64,000 nucleotides of DNA, taken from positions 1 through 64,000 of the forward strand of contig PHCI01000013.1 of NCBI GenBank assembly GCA_002842205.1. Reading direction: 5' to 3'. The notes under the pieces are model-generated. The model ran no database searches. It had not been told where the DNA came from and saw only the letters and a program-made list of their open reading frames with translations. Shown here piece by piece: positions 45,021-57,640 of the stretch (positions within the stretch are counted from its first letter, which is position 1; the number at the start of each line of letters is the position of its first letter). Both the position numbers and the translations under genes were made by a program. This DNA comes from Betaproteobacteria bacterium HGW-Betaproteobacteria-3. Its GTDB lineage: Bacteria > Pseudomonadota > Gammaproteobacteria > Burkholderiales > Burkholderiaceae_C.

Positions 45021-46244
45021 ATGACTGCGCCCGACGTTCCTGCCCCGGTTGCGCCCGGCGCCGACCACTGCCCCGCGCCCGGACCGGCGTCGGCGAAACC
45101 GGTGCGCGTGGCCATGGTCGCGGGGGAAGCCTCGGGGGATCTGCTGGCCGGCCTGCTGCTGTCGGCCATGCGCGGGCGCTGGCCTGCGCTGGCCGCACAA
45201 GGCATCGGCGGGCCGCGCATGGTGACGCAGGGCTTTGACGCCCAGTGGCCCAGCGAGAAGCTGGCGGTGTTTGGTTACATCGACGCGTTGCGCCACTACC
45301 GCGAAATCCTGGGCATCCGCAACCAGCTCAAGGCCCGGCTGCTCGGCCAGCGCCCCGACGTGTTCATCGGCATCGACGCGCCCGATTTCAACCTCGATCT
45401 GGAAGGCGCGTTGCACGACCAGGGTATCAAGACGGTGCATTTTGTGTGCCCGTCCATCTGGGCCTGGCGGGCCGCGCGGGTTGAAAAAATCCGGCGCAAC
45501 GTGGACCACGTGTTGTGCATCTTCCCGTTCGAGCCCGAACTGCTGGCCCGCCACGGCGTGGCGGCCACCTACGTGGGGCACCCGCTGGCCAGTGTCATTG
45601 CGCTGCAGCCCGACCGTGCTGCGGCCCGGGCCCGACTCGGCCTGGCCCAGGATGCACGCGTCGTGGCCATCCTCCCGGGCAGCCGCCGGGCCGAGGTCAA
45701 GCACCTGGCTTCAAGGTTTTTTGAGGCTGCAGCCCTCGTCAATAGGTCATATCCCGCTATTCAATTCGTAGTTCCGGCGGTGCCGACATGGAAGGCACCG
45801 ATTGAACGGGCGGCTCGCGACGCGGGCCTGGACCACCGGCTCAAGGTGCTGGACGGCGACTCCCACACCGCGCTGGCGGCCTGTGATGTGGCCCTGGTGG
45901 CCAGCGGCACCGCGACGCTGGAGGCCGCCCTGTTCAAGCGACCCATGGTGATCGCCTACGCGGTGAACGGGCTGTCCTGGCGCATCATGCGCCCCAAGGC
46001 GCTGCTGCCCTGGGTGGGCTTGCCCAACATCCTGCTGCGCGACATGGCGGTGCCCGAGTTGCTGCAACACGCGGCCACGCCGCGGGCGCTGGCCGATGCA
46101 CTGCTGCACTGGCTGGCCGACCTGGACGGCGCGGGCACGGCCGTGGCCGCGCTCGTACAACGATTCACGGCGCTGCACCACACGCTGCGGCGCGACACCC
46201 CGAAACTGGCGACCGATGCGATCGAAAAAATTCTCCAAAGCTGA
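45021..46244 (+). CDS. lpxB: Lipid-A-disaccharide synthase LpxB
   Basis: A 407-residue GT-B glycosyltransferase joining UDP-2,3-diacylglucosamine and lipid [46 protein letters not shown] and [16 protein letters not shown] are diagnostic, and [15 protein letters not shown] starts the C-terminal domain. Directly after it, residues about 232-250 ([20 protein letters not shown]) are encoded by an interspersed element yet fit the family pattern. Leading residues ([18 protein letters not shown]) are a disordered extension. It overlaps rnhB by 29 bases. Confidence 0.96.
   Translation: MTAPDVPAPVAPGADHCPAPGPASAKPVRVAMVAGEASGDLLAGLLLSAMRGRWPALAAQGIGGPRMVTQGFDAQWPSEKLAVFGYIDALRHYREILGIRNQLKARLLGQRPDVFIGIDAPDFNLDLEGALHDQGIKTVHFVCPSIWAWRAARVEKIRRNVDHVLCIFPFEPELLARHGVAATYVGHPLASVIALQPDRAAARARLGLAQDARVVAILPGSRRAEVKHLASRFFEAAALVNRSYPAIQFVVPAVPTWKAPIERAARDAGLDHRLKVLDGDSHTALAACDVALVASGTATLEAALFKRPMVIAYAVNGLSWRIMRPKALLPWVGLPNILLRDMAVPELLQHAATPRALADALLHWLADLDGAGTAVAALVQRFTALHHTLRRDTPKLATDAIEKILQS
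45715..45772 (+). repeat. Interspersed hairpin element, copy F, inside lpxB
   Basis: The sequence reads GGTTTTTTGAGG, then GCAGCCCTCGTCAATAGGTC, then GCTA, nine bases, TAGT (arms 45756-45759 and 45769-45772). It is more diverged than the other copies (CCCTCGTC for CCCCCGTC), as expected if it has been in the gene for longer and is under protein selection. Confidence 0.75.
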
Positions 46245-46851
46245 ACAGGCGGCGCTGGCGTGGGACGCTCCGGGGCTGATCGCGGGCGTGGACGAAGCCG
46301 GGCGCGGGCCGCTGGCCGGGCCGGTGGTGGCCGCGGCCGTGATCCTGGACGACTTGAACCCCATCAAGGGCCTGGCCGATTCCAAGGTGCTCACGCCGCT
46401 GCGCCGCGAACGCCTGTACGACGAAATCCGGGCGCGCGCCCTGTGCTGTTCCGTGGCCGAGGCCACGGTGGAGGAGATCGACCGGCTCAACATCCTGCAG
46501 GCCACGATGCTCGCGATGCAGCGTGCCGTTCAGGGGCTTCGGCTCAAACCGGCCAGGGTGCTGGTCGATGGCAACCGGTTGCCCCGGCTGGACATGCTGG
46601 CCGAAGCCATTGTCAAGGGCGACACCAAGATTGCGGCCATCTCCGCTGCGTCGATTTTGGCCAAGGTCCATCGGGACCGCCTGTGCCTGGCGCTGGACCA
46701 GGCGTTTCCGCAGTACGGCTTTGCGGGCCACAAAGGCTATGGCACGGCCGAACACCTGGCAGCGCTGCGTGCGCACGGGGCGTGCCCGCACCACCGCAGG
46801 AGCTTCAGTCCGGTCGCCGGGGTGTTGACGACCATGGGGCCGGACCGATGA
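46216..46851 (+). CDS. rnhB: Ribonuclease HII
   Basis: A 211-residue RNase HII that nicks at ribonucleotides in [23 protein letters not shown] supplies the Asp-Glu pair, [13 protein letters not shown] and VLVDGNRLP the next Asp, and [16 protein letters not shown] the fourth acidic region. The start ATG lies inside the lpxB end. It is four-base coupled to the next methyltransferase gene, extending the lipid A operon as in many betaproteobacteria. Confidence 0.97.
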   Translation: MRSKKFSKAEQAALAWDAPGLIAGVDEAGRGPLAGPVVAAAVILDDLNPIKGLADSKVLTPLRRERLYDEIRARALCCSVAEATVEEIDRLNILQATMLAMQRAVQGLRLKPARVLVDGNRLPRLDMLAEAIVKGDTKIAAISAASILAKVHRDRLCLALDQAFPQYGFAGHKGYGTAEHLAALRAHGACPHHRRSFSPVAGVLTTMGPDR

Positions 46852-47678
46852 AGTCCAATGGCGAAACCGCGCCCGGCGCAGCACTGCCGCCCGCGCGCAG
46901 CGCTGAAGTGCAGGTCATCCGCTCGCGCGACAACCCGCTCCTCAAGGCGCTGCGGCGCCTGTCGCAGGACGCCACGGCGTACCGCAAGCTCGGGCGCGTC
47001 TGGCTCGAGGGCGACCACCTGTGCAGCGCGGCGCGTGTGCGCGGCGTGCAACCGGCGGTGGCCGTGTTTTGTGAGTCTTTTTGGCATGAAGCCCCCGTCG
47101 AATGGTCACAGTTTGCTATAAAAAATATAATTATCAACGATGCCCTGTTTGCGGGCATCAGTGCGCTGGAGTCGCCCGCACGCATGGGTTGCATCCTGGA
47201 CTTGCCCGCGGCCGTGGCGCCACAGGCTGGCGTGGCCACGGTGGTGCTCGACCGCGTGCAGGATGCGGGAAACGTCGGCTCCATCCTGCGCAGCGCGGCG
47301 GCGTTCGGGTTCCGGCAGGTGGTGGCCCTCAAGGGCACCGCGGCGCTGTGGGCGCCCAAGGTGCTGCGCGCCGGCATGGGGGCGCACTTCGGCCTGAAAT
47401 TGGTGGAGGGCGTTGCTGCCGATGCATTGGCCGCATTGGAACTGCCCCTGCTGACCACCAGCGCGCACGACGGTGAATGGCTGCACCACGCGCGCCTGCC
47501 GTATCCCTGTGCCTGGGTGCTGGGCCACGAAGGGCAGGGCGTCAGCGCCGCCATCGCCGCAATGGCAACGCACACGGTTCGGATCGCGCAGCCTGGTGGC
47601 GAAGAGTCGCTGAACGTGGCGGCGGCGGCGGCCATTTGCCTCCACACGAGCGGAGTCGGGTCGGGCTTCGGGCTATAA
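46848..47678 (+). CDS. SpoU/TrmH-family RNA methyltransferase
   Basis: A 276-residue SPOUT-class RNA 2'-O-methyltransferase. The substrate-binding N-terminal domain begins [18 protein letters not shown]. The knot domain has [20 protein letters not shown] (motif 1), [11 protein letters not shown] (motif 2) and [19 protein letters not shown] (motif 3). Residues about 76-95 ([20 protein letters not shown]) come from an interspersed element in frame. The target RNA is unknown. The stop codon lies inside a TATAAT box for carA. Confidence 0.93.
   Translation: MKSNGETAPGAALPPARSAEVQVIRSRDNPLLKALRRLSQDATAYRKLGRVWLEGDHLCSAARVRGVQPAVAVFCESFWHEAPVEWSQFAIKNIIINDALFAGISALESPARMGCILDLPAAVAPQAGVATVVLDRVQDAGNVGSILRSAAAFGFRQVVALKGTAALWAPKVLRAGMGAHFGLKLVEGVAADALAALELPLLTTSAHDGEWLHHARLPYPCAWVLGHEGQGVSAAIAAMATHTVRIAQPGGEESLNVAAAAAICLHTSGVGSGFGL
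47073..47131 (+). repeat. Interspersed hairpin element, copy G, in SpoU gene
   Basis: AGTCTTTTTGGCATG is followed by AAGCCCCCGTCGAATGGTCA and TTTGCTATAAAAAATATAAT. The core is nearly intact; the terminal hairpin is weak (GCTA, nine bases, TAAT). It is wholly coding. Its AT richness contrasts sharply with the flanking codons. Confidence 0.88.
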
Positions 47679-47679
47679 T
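47674..47679 (+). promoter_or_regulatory. -10 element for carAB
   Basis: A consensus TATAAT overlapping the methyltransferase TAA stop (47676-47678). It would give a carA leader of about 130 bases. A matching -35 is not evident, so an activator may be needed. Confidence 0.5.
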
Positions 47680-47813
47680 CAGCGGCTATCCCGCAAACCC
47701 CGTACGCCTAGCGCTTTCAAGTCATTTCCCACCCGAAAACAGCCGCAGGAACCTCATGCCTGCACGCCGTTTTGGAACGCACTTGGCGTACCCGTAACCA
47801 TCCGGAGAACCCA

Positions 47814-48992
47814 GTGCTCTTGTCCCTTCAGGGATCCTTCCCGCCCGCCCTCCTGGCGCTCGCAGACGGCACGGTCTTCCACGGAATTTCGATTGGCGCC
47901 CAGGGCACCACGGCCGGCGAGGTGGTGTTCAACACCGCGATCACCGGCTACCAGGAAATCCTCACCGACCCGAGCTACTGCCAGCAGATCGTCACGCTCA
48001 CCTACCCGCATATCGGCAACTACGGTGTCAACACCGAGGACGTGGAAGCCGACAAAATCCACGCGGCCGGCCTGATCATCCGCGACCTGCCGCTGATCGC
48101 CTCCAACTTCCGCGCCACCGCCACACTGTCGCAATACCTCGTGGCCGGCCACACGGTGGCCATTGCCAACATCGACACCCGCCAGCTGACCCGCCTGTTG
48201 CGCAGCCGGGGTGCCCAGAACGGCTGCATCGTCGGCCTCGCGCCGGGCGAGAAAATCACCCAGGCTGTGGTGGACCAGGCCGTGGCGTCGGCCCGGGCCG
48301 CGCCGGACATGGCCGGGCTGGACCTGGCCAAGGTCGTGTCGGCGCGCGAGCCCTACGGCTGGACCGAGACCGAGTGGACCCTGGGCGAGGGCTACGGCAC
48401 CCAGGCCGCACCCAAATTCCATGTGGTGGCCTACGACTTTGGCGTCAAAAAGAACATCCTGCGCATGCTGGCCGAGCGCGGCTGCAAGGTCACGGTGGTG
48501 CCGGCCCAGACCTCGGCCAAGGATGTGCTCGCGCTCAAGCCCGACGGCATTTTCCTGTCCAACGGTCCGGGCGACCCCGAGCCCTGCGACTACGCCATTG
48601 CGGCCACGCGTGAACTTATCGACACCGGAATCCCGACCTTCGGCATCTGCCTGGGCCATCAAATCCTGGCGCTGGCCAGTGGTGCCAAGACCTTCAAGAT
48701 GAAATTCGGCCACCACGGCGCCAATCACCCGGTCAAAGACCTCGACAACGGCCGCGTCAGCATCACCAGCCAGAACCACGGCTTTGCAGTGGACGAAAAA
48801 TCGCTGCCCGCCAACCTGCGGCCCACCCACATCAGCCTGTTCGACAACACGCTGCAGGGGCTGGCCCGCACCGACCGGCCGGCGTTCTGTTTCCAGGGCC
48901 ACCCGGAAGCCTCGCCCGGCCCGCACGACATCGGCTACCTGTTCGACCGGTTCACCGGCCTGATGGACCAAGCCCACGACAAGAAGAACTAA
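47814..48992 (+). CDS. carA: Carbamoyl phosphate synthase small subunit
   Basis: A 392-residue glutaminase subunit supplying ammonia to CarB for arginine and pyrimidine synthesis. The N-terminal domain has [20 protein letters not shown] and [20 protein letters not shown]. The class I amidotransferase domain has [14 protein letters not shown], the nucleophile Cys in [13 protein letters not shown], and His-Glu in [13 protein letters not shown]. The GTG start has CGGAGA six bases upstream. carB follows after three bases. Confidence 0.98.
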   Translation: MLLSLQGSFPPALLALADGTVFHGISIGAQGTTAGEVVFNTAITGYQEILTDPSYCQQIVTLTYPHIGNYGVNTEDVEADKIHAAGLIIRDLPLIASNFRATATLSQYLVAGHTVAIANIDTRQLTRLLRSRGAQNGCIVGLAPGEKITQAVVDQAVASARAAPDMAGLDLAKVVSAREPYGWTETEWTLGEGYGTQAAPKFHVVAYDFGVKKNILRMLAERGCKVTVVPAQTSAKDVLALKPDGIFLSNGPGDPEPCDYAIAATRELIDTGIPTFGICLGHQILALASGAKTFKMKFGHHGANHPVKDLDNGRVSITSQNHGFAVDEKSLPANLRPTHISLFDNTLQGLARTDRPAFCFQGHPEASPGPHDIGYLFDRFTGLMDQAHDKKN

Positions 48993-48995
48993 GCC

Positions 48996-52265
<3,270 letters not shown>

Positions 52266-52330
52266 ACGCCATTGACCATGTTGAGCCGCCGGGCCGCCGC
52301 AAGGCAGGATCTACCCCCTCGGTAACAGCG

Positions 52331-52362
52331 CGCCCCACGCAGTGGGCCAGCGTGGGGGGCTT
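52331..52362 (-). repeat. Partial reverse copy of the window-edge repeat
   Basis: The reverse strand reads CCCCCACGCTGG then CCCACTGCGTGGGGC, matching the junction of the two units at 1-157. It ends at the -35 of the greA promoter, so part of that promoter may be repeat-derived. Confidence 0.6.
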
Positions 52363-52389
52363 GGACGCCGCGACGGTTCACGGCATAAT
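52361..52389 (+). promoter_or_regulatory. greA promoter
   Basis: TTGGAC (52361-52366), a 17-base spacer, then CATAAT (52384-52389). This is a good sigma-70 type promoter. Transcription would begin near 52396, giving a 65-base leader that contains the hairpin at 52411. Confidence 0.75.
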
Positions 52390-52410
52390 TGCAGCGATCC
52401 CGACCCTCTA

Positions 52411-52445
52411 CCGCCGAGCGACATCGCCCGGCGGTTTGCTTTTAA
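52411..52445 (+). terminator. Terminator-like hairpin in the greA leader
   Basis: CCGCCGAGCG (52411-52420), loop ACAT, CGCCCGGCGG (52425-52434), nine of ten pairs, then TTTGCTTTT. It lies after the greA promoter and before its ATG (52461), so besides ending carAB transcripts it could terminate greA transcripts early. E. coli greA has such a leader, which yields the small RNA GraL. Confidence 0.7.
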
Positions 52446-52460
52446 GGTTTCAAAAAAATT

Positions 52461-52937
52461 ATGGCCACCATTCCCATCACCACACGCGGCGCCGAAAAGC
52501 TCAAGGCCGAACTGCACAAGCTCAAGACGGTGGACCGACCGTGGGTGATCAATGCCATTGCCGAAGCGCGCGCGCAGGGCGACCTGAGCGAGAACGCCGA
52601 ATACGAAGCCGCCAAGGACCGCCAGGGCTTCATCGAAGGGCGCATCCTGGAAATTGAAAGCAAGCTGGCCGCGGCGCAGATCATCAATCCAGCGGCCGTG
52701 GACGCCGGTGGCAAGGTGGTGTTTGGCACCACGGTCGAGCTCGAAGAGGAAGCCTCGGGCGAGCGCGTCAGGTACCAGATCGTCGGCGAAGACGAAGCCG
52801 ACCTCAAGCTGGGCCTGGTCAACATCAGCAGCCCGATTGCCCGGGCCCTGATCGGCAAGGAAGAGGGCGACACCGCCGAGGTGCAGGCGCCGGGTGGTGT
52901 CAAGCGCTTCGAGATCGTGGCGGTTTCGTACCTCTGA
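52461..52937 (+). CDS. greA: Transcription elongation factor GreA
   Basis: A 158-residue factor that makes backtracked RNA polymerase cut its transcript. The N-terminal coiled coil ([40 protein letters not shown]) carries the acidic tip. The C-terminal FKBP-like domain has [14 protein letters not shown] and [18 protein letters not shown]. The length matches the family. Confidence 0.98.
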   Translation: MATIPITTRGAEKLKAELHKLKTVDRPWVINAIAEARAQGDLSENAEYEAAKDRQGFIEGRILEIESKLAAAQIINPAAVDAGGKVVFGTTVELEEEASGERVRYQIVGEDEADLKLGLVNISSPIARALIGKEEGDTAEVQAPGGVKRFEIVAVSYL

Positions 52938-52992
52938 TACGGTTTCGCCTTCAAACGTATCACTGCGTGGGTTCGCCTTGCCCTACGCTTGA

Positions 52993-53430
52993 ATGCAAAA
53001 CCATATGACCATGTTGCAGCGGTTGCCCGGCTTTGCGGCTGCGCTTTGGTGGGCCAGCCTGACCGTGGTGGGCTTTCTGGTCGTGCCGCTGCTGTTCAAG
53101 TTTTTGCCCACACCGGCCATGGCCGGCAACATGGCCGCGAAGCTGTTTGCGGCGCAGACCTGGGTGTCACTGGGCTGCGGCTTGCTGTTGCTGATGTTTT
53201 CATCGCCAAAAAGCCGTCTTCCCCCCGCAGAATGGTCAAAGTCAGCTATTGTTTTTATAGTTTTCGGGCTTCTGCTGGCCTTGCTCTCGGAGTTTGCCGT
53301 GGCCCCACGGATCGTGGCCCGTGAGAACCTGAAGCTCTGGCACAGCGTGGGAACGGCGCTGTATGTGCTTCAGTGGGTGAGCGCTGCAGCGGTGCTTTGG
53401 CGGGTGCTGGGCGGCCGCCCCCGCTCCTGA
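52993..53430 (+). CDS. DUF4149 membrane protein
   Basis: A 145-residue integral membrane protein, typical after greA in betaproteobacteria, function unknown. About four membrane spans: AALWWASLTVVGFLVVPLLF, TWVSLGCGLLLLMFS, AIVFIVFGLLLALLSEFAVA and the last around GTALYVLQWVSAAAVLW. The region SRLPPAEWSKSAIVFIV between spans two and three is encoded by an interspersed element, which supplies the start of the third span. An ATG at 53008 is an alternative start. Confidence 0.85.
   Translation: MQNHMTMLQRLPGFAAALWWASLTVVGFLVVPLLFKFLPTPAMAGNMAAKLFAAQTWVSLGCGLLLLMFSSPKSRLPPAEWSKSAIVFIVFGLLLALLSEFAVAPRIVARENLKLWHSVGTALYVLQWVSAAAVLWRVLGGRPRS
53200..53261 (+). repeat. Interspersed hairpin element, copy H
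   Basis: It reads TTTTCATCGCCAAAAAGCC, then CCCCCCGCAGAATGGTCAAA, then GCTA, nine bases, TAGT (arms 53245-53248 and 53258-53261). It lies within the DUF4149 gene in frame, with the same codon phase as copies F and G. Confidence 0.8.
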
Positions 53431-53441
53431 GCGGCCGACGT

Positions 53442-54185
53442 TTATTCGCGCCAGTGTTCGGCCACCCAGCCGGCCGGCTGAATAAAGCGAAAGCGCCGGT
53501 TGCGCCGCCCCGCCAGCGCGTCGGGCGGATTGCATTCGCCGTGGAAGATCACGATGCGCGCGCCGACCGGCACAAAGGGTGGGCGCCAGTAATTGGTGGG
53601 CCAACGTGGAATGCCGTGGTACTTGAAGCTGGGGCACCATTCGGCAGGCCAGTACTCAAGCTTGGCCTGGCGGTGCAAAAAGTCAGACAAGTAGGCCTGT
53701 TCGTTGCGGAATTTGCGGCGGATTTCGTCGAAATGCGTGCGGAAATATGCCAGCACGTCCGGATGGGCGCCGATCTCGAAGCGGTACACGGACGAATTGC
53801 CGGTGATGCGCCAGGGACGTTTGTAGTCGTGGATGATCAGGAACTTGCCGGGCACTTCAAAAAACGCGTCGAGGCTGCCGACCACCACCACGTCCACGTC
53901 CAGAAACAGCGCAGTGCCCTTGAGGCCATGCAGGTCGGCGGCAAACGACACCAGCTTGGTCCAGCCGCGCTCCGGAATGCCCGGCGGCAAGTCCAGCGGC
54001 GGAATGGGAAGGCAGTCGACCTCGGGGCGGATGCCCTGGGCGTCGTCGGTCAGACAGACCATCCGGAAATCGCCGCTCAGATGGCGGCGCACCATGGCGT
54101 ACAGGCGGTTGACGTACTCGGGCCCGTATTTGGTGCCCCATTTCATGCAGATGACATTGCGCGGGGTCGCGCGGTCCGTCGCCAT
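53442..54185 (-). CDS. GT-A-type glycosyltransferase-like protein
   Basis: A 247-residue soluble protein. FLDVDVVVVGSLD holds a DxD motif, and the layout (NVICMKWGTKYGPEYVNRLY at the start, MVCLTDDAQGI, HDYKRPWRITGNSSVYRF, then YWPAEWCPSFKYHG and HGECNPPDAL) resembles small GT8-like glycosyltransferases. The donor and acceptor are unknown. The ATG at 54185 has GAGG close upstream. It is a leftward insertion between DUF4149 and yhbY, in the same direction as yhbY and seven bases after it. Confidence 0.75.
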   Translation of the reverse strand: MATDRATPRNVICMKWGTKYGPEYVNRLYAMVRRHLSGDFRMVCLTDDAQGIRPEVDCLPIPPLDLPPGIPERGWTKLVSFAADLHGLKGTALFLDVDVVVVGSLDAFFEVPGKFLIIHDYKRPWRITGNSSVYRFEIGAHPDVLAYFRTHFDEIRRKFRNEQAYLSDFLHRQAKLEYWPAEWCPSFKYHGIPRWPTNYWRPPFVPVGARIVIFHGECNPPDALAGRRNRRFRFIQPAGWVAEHWRE

Positions 54186-54192
54186 CGTCGCC

Positions 54193-54666
54193 TCAGTCAA
54201 GGCGCCCCTTCTTCACGGACTTTTTCCTGGGCTTGGCGCGTTTGACCTGGCCGCCTGGCGTGAGGCGCTGGTTGCCCAGCACCCGCAGGGTCTTGACTTC
54301 GGGGCGCTGGCCACCACGGCTGCTGTATTTGAGGACCTTGAAGTCGCGCGGGCCGGGCATGCGGTCTTCATCCACCGCCTTTTCCTTAGGGGCCTGGGGC
54401 CGCCACAGCACCAGCAGCTTGCCGATGTGCTGGATCGGCGCGGCGTTGAGGTCGTTGGCCAGGGTCTGGAACATCAGTTCGCGCGCGGCGCGGTCATCGC
54501 CAAGCACGCGGATCTTGATCAGGCCGTGGGCGTTCAGGGCGTGGTCGGCTTCCTTGCGGATGGCGGGGGTCAGGCCGTCGTTGCCGATCATGACCACCGG
54601 GTCGAGATGGTGCGCCTCGGCGCGGTGGACCTTGCGCTGGGCCGGAGTGAGCTGGATTTGGGGCAT
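54193..54666 (-). CDS. yhbY: YhbY-family RNA-binding protein
   Basis: A 157-residue protein. The CRS1-YhbY (CRM) domain fills residues 1-100: [20 protein letters not shown] and [20 protein letters not shown] lead to the [11 protein letters not shown] strand and LLVLWRP. A basic, disordered tail ([14 protein letters not shown]) is likely to bind RNA. YhbY associates with pre-50S particles. The gene is divergent from rlmE, another 50S factor, a common pairing. Confidence 0.92.
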   Translation of the reverse strand: MPQIQLTPAQRKVHRAEAHHLDPVVMIGNDGLTPAIRKEADHALNAHGLIKIRVLGDDRAARELMFQTLANDLNAAPIQHIGKLLVLWRPQAPKEKAVDEDRMPGPRDFKVLKYSSRGGQRPEVKTLRVLGNQRLTPGGQVKRAKPRKKSVKKGRLD

Positions 54667-54746
54667 GGCCGTATTATCGAGCCTTGCCCGGCCCTCTACC
54701 GTCATCGATGGTGCGATTGGCGCATCCGGCTGCGGCACAAGGCGTC

Positions 54747-55406
54747 ATGAAGGTCAAAACACAAAGCAAGAAGGTCAACAAGGCGTGGCTCAACGACCAC
54801 GCCAACGACCCGTGGGTGAAACTCGCCAAAAAAGAGGGTTTTCGCGCGCGCGCCGCCTACAAGCTCAAGGAAATCGACGAAAGCCTGGGCCTGATCCGGC
54901 CCGGCCATGTGGTGGTCGATCTGGGGTCGACGCCGGGTGCCTGGAGCCAGTACGTGCGGCGCAAACTGTCGCCTTCGGGGGCTGCCGTGGGCGCGCTCAA
55001 CGGGACCATCATCGCGCTCGATGTGCTGCCCATGGAGCCGGTGGAGGGCGTTGTTTTCCTGCAAGGTGATTTTCGCGAACCCGAGGTGCTGGCGCGGCTG
55101 GAAGACGCCCTGCAGGGTCGGCCGGTGGACGTGGTGGTGTCGGACATGGCGCCCAACCTGTCGGGGGTGGAAGGGGTGGACGCCGCCCGTATTTCCCATC
55201 TGGTGGAGCTGGCGATCGATTTTGCCCGCATGCACCTCAAGCCTGAGGGTGCGCTGGTGGCCAAGGTGTTCCATGGCAGCGGCTACACCCAGCTGGTGCA
55301 GTTGTTCAAGGACACGTTTCGCGTGGTCAAGCCGGTCAAGCCCAAGGCGTCGCGGGACAAGTCGTCCGAGACGTTTCTTGTGGGCATCGGGCTCAAACCG
55401 CATTGA
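54747..55406 (+). CDS. rlmE: 23S rRNA 2'-O-methyltransferase RlmE
   Basis: A 219-residue FtsJ/RrmJ methyltransferase modifying U2552 of 23S rRNA in late 50S assembly. [14 protein letters not shown] gives the first catalytic Lys, [15 protein letters not shown] binds [17 protein letters not shown] the Asp and [12 protein letters not shown] the second Lys. The start at [15 protein letters not shown] matches family length. ftsH follows, as in E. coli. Confidence 0.97.
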   Translation: MKVKTQSKKVNKAWLNDHANDPWVKLAKKEGFRARAAYKLKEIDESLGLIRPGHVVVDLGSTPGAWSQYVRRKLSPSGAAVGALNGTIIALDVLPMEPVEGVVFLQGDFREPEVLARLEDALQGRPVDVVVSDMAPNLSGVEGVDAARISHLVELAIDFARMHLKPEGALVAKVFHGSGYTQLVQLFKDTFRVVKPVKPKASRDKSSETFLVGIGLKPH

Positions 55407-55578
55407 ACGGTGGCCCTGTTGGCGTGATCTTCGTCAACGCGCCGGGCCTGCGGCGCAACAAACCCTTGCATACGCCGGGGCTGCTGCATGCAAAAACTGT
55501 CCCCGATGGCCTTGAAACGCCTAAAATGACTCGCAAGTAGCTTCTCATTCGCAGAAGTCATCGTTACTGGAGCCTCGC

Positions 55579-57495
55579 TTGAACAATCAGTGGTTCTCGA
55601 AAATTGCCGTCTGGCTCGTGATTGCCATGGTGCTGTTCACGGTTTTCAAACAGTTCGACACCCGTGGCGCCGCCGGTGCCGGGTATGTCGGCTATTCCGA
55701 TTTCCTGGAAGAAGTCCGCAACAACCGCATCAAGACAGCCACCATCCAGGAGGGCCAGGGCGGCACCGAGATCGTGGCCGTGACCAATGACGACCGCCGC
55801 ATCCGCACGACCGCCACCTACCTGGACCGTGGCCTCGTAGGCGACCTGATCGCCAACGATGTCAAGTTCGACGTCAAGCCGCGTGAAGAGGGCTCGCTGC
55901 TCATGACCCTGCTGGTCAGCTGGGGTCCGATGCTGCTGTTGATCGGTGTCTGGATCTACTTCATGCGCCAGATGCAGGGCGGCGGCAAAGGGGGCGCGTT
56001 CAGCTTTGGCAAGTCAAAGGCGCGCTTGCTCGACGAAAGCGCCAACACGGTGACCTTTGCCGACGTGGCCGGTTGCGACGAGGCCAAGGAAGAAGTCAAG
56101 GAAGTCGTCGATTTCCTCAAGGACCCACAAAAATTCCAGAAACTGGGCGGCCGCATTCCCCGTGGCCTGCTGCTGGTGGGCCCTCCGGGCACCGGCAAGA
56201 CGCTATTGGCCAAGGGCATTGCGGGCGAAGCCAAGGTGCCGTTCTTCAGCATCTCGGGCTCGGACTTCGTGGAGATGTTCGTCGGCGTGGGGGCATCCCG
56301 CGTGCGCGACATGTTCGACAACGCCAAGAAAAACGCGCCGTGCATCATCTTCATTGATGAAATAGACGCCGTGGGCCGTCAGCGCGGCGCGGGCCTGGGC
56401 GGTGGCAACGACGAACGTGAGCAGACGCTCAACCAGATGCTGGTCGAGATGGACGGGTTCGACACCAACGCCGGTGTCATTGTGGTGGCGGCCACCAACC
56501 GGCCGGACATACTGGATGCGGCGCTGCTGCGCCCCGGCCGCTTTGACCGCCAGGTCTATGTGACGTTGCCCGACATCCGAGGCCGCGAGCAGATTCTCAA
56601 CGTGCACATGCGCAAGATCCCCATCGGTCAGGACGTGGCTCCCGCAATCATCGCGCGCGGCACTCCCGGCATGAGCGGCGCTGATCTGGCCAACCTTTGC
56701 AACGAGGCGGCCCTCATGGCCGCACGCCGCAACGCGCGCGTGGTCGAAATGGTCGACTTCGAAAAGGCCAAGGACAAGATCCTCATGGGCCCCGAGCGCA
56801 AGAGCATGGTCATGCCCGAGGAAGAGCGCCGCAACACGGCTTACCACGAGTCGGGCCACGCGCTGATCGGCAAGCTGCTGCCCAAGTGCGACCCGGTGCA
56901 CAAGGTCACCATCATTCCGCGCGGCCGCGCGCTCGGCGTGACCATGAGCCTGCCGGCGCAGGACCGCTACAGCTACGACAAGGACTACATGCTGAACCAG
57001 ATCAGCATGCTGTTTGGTGGCCGTATCGCCGAAGAAGTGTTCATGCACCAGATGACCACGGGCGCCAGCAACGATTTCGAGCGCGCCACCACCATCGCCC
57101 GCGACATGGTCATGCGCTATGGCATGACCGACGCGCTCGGCCCCATGGTGTACGCAGAGAACGAGGGTGAGGTTTTCCTGGGCCGCTCGGTCACCAAGAC
57201 CACCAACATGAGCGAGTCCACCATGAAAAAGGTGGATGACGAAGTGCGCAAGATCATCGACGGGCAGTACGCGCTGGCGCGCAAGCTCATCGAGGAAAAC
57301 AGCGACAAGATGCATGCGATGGCCAAGGCCCTGCTGGAATGGGAAACCATCGATTCCGAACAGCTTGACGACATCATGGCCGGGCGTGAGCCGCGCCCCC
57401 CCAAGGACTGGTCGCCGCGGATTCCGCCGTCGGGCAGCGGTGGTGACGGCGGGGCCCCGGCGGTCAAGCCTGACCCGACGCCCAACGCTGCCTGA
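55579..57495 (+). CDS. ftsH: ATP-dependent zinc metalloprotease FtsH
   Basis: A 638-residue membrane protease. Two membrane spans (about 8-26 and 110-128) flank a periplasmic domain. The AAA module has GPPGTGKT near residue 200, [11 protein letters not shown] and the SRH ([11 protein letters not shown]). HESGH near 423 gives zinc ligands and the catalytic Glu. It degrades LpxC, sigma-32 and misassembled membrane proteins, which ties it to lipid A control. The start is TTG, with CTGGAG nine bases upstream. Confidence 0.98.
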   Translation: MNNQWFSKIAVWLVIAMVLFTVFKQFDTRGAAGAGYVGYSDFLEEVRNNRIKTATIQEGQGGTEIVAVTNDDRRIRTTATYLDRGLVGDLIANDVKFDVKPREEGSLLMTLLVSWGPMLLLIGVWIYFMRQMQGGGKGGAFSFGKSKARLLDESANTVTFADVAGCDEAKEEVKEVVDFLKDPQKFQKLGGRIPRGLLLVGPPGTGKTLLAKGIAGEAKVPFFSISGSDFVEMFVGVGASRVRDMFDNAKKNAPCIIFIDEIDAVGRQRGAGLGGGNDEREQTLNQMLVEMDGFDTNAGVIVVAATNRPDILDAALLRPGRFDRQVYVTLPDIRGREQILNVHMRKIPIGQDVAPAIIARGTPGMSGADLANLCNEAALMAARRNARVVEMVDFEKAKDKILMGPERKSMVMPEEERRNTAYHESGHALIGKLLPKCDPVHKVTIIPRGRALGVTMSLPAQDRYSYDKDYMLNQISMLFGGRIAEEVFMHQMTTGASNDFERATTIARDMVMRYGMTDALGPMVYAENEGEVFLGRSVTKTTNMSESTMKKVDDEVRKIIDGQYALARKLIEENSDKMHAMAKALLEWETIDSEQLDDIMAGREPRPPKDWSPRIPPSGSGGDGGAPAVKPDPTPNAA

Positions 57496-57608
57496 GGCTG
57501 CTTGGCCTGGTGGCCCGGTGACAGCGCGCAATCAGCGGCACGGTGTCGACGCCATGAACAGGATGGACGGCTTGTAGCGATCCGGAGACCATCAGCGCCA
57601 TTCACTCT

Positions 57609-57626
57609 GCGGGGCTTCGGCCCCGC
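57609..57626 (+). promoter_or_regulatory. UUCG hairpin ahead of folP
   Basis: GCGGGGC, loop TTCG, GCCCCGC: a perfect seven-pair stem with a stable tetraloop. It is followed by a pyrimidine-rich stretch and then the folP ATG at 57641. It may be a weak terminator after ftsH or restrain folP translation. Confidence 0.6.
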
Positions 57627-57640
57627 TTGCATTTCTCAGC

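Noticed and set aside
55499-55527. A heat-shock (sigma-32) promoter before ftsH
   Set aside because: CTTGAAA is present, but the expected -10 does not follow at the right distance. TAAAAT is only four bases away from TTGAAA.
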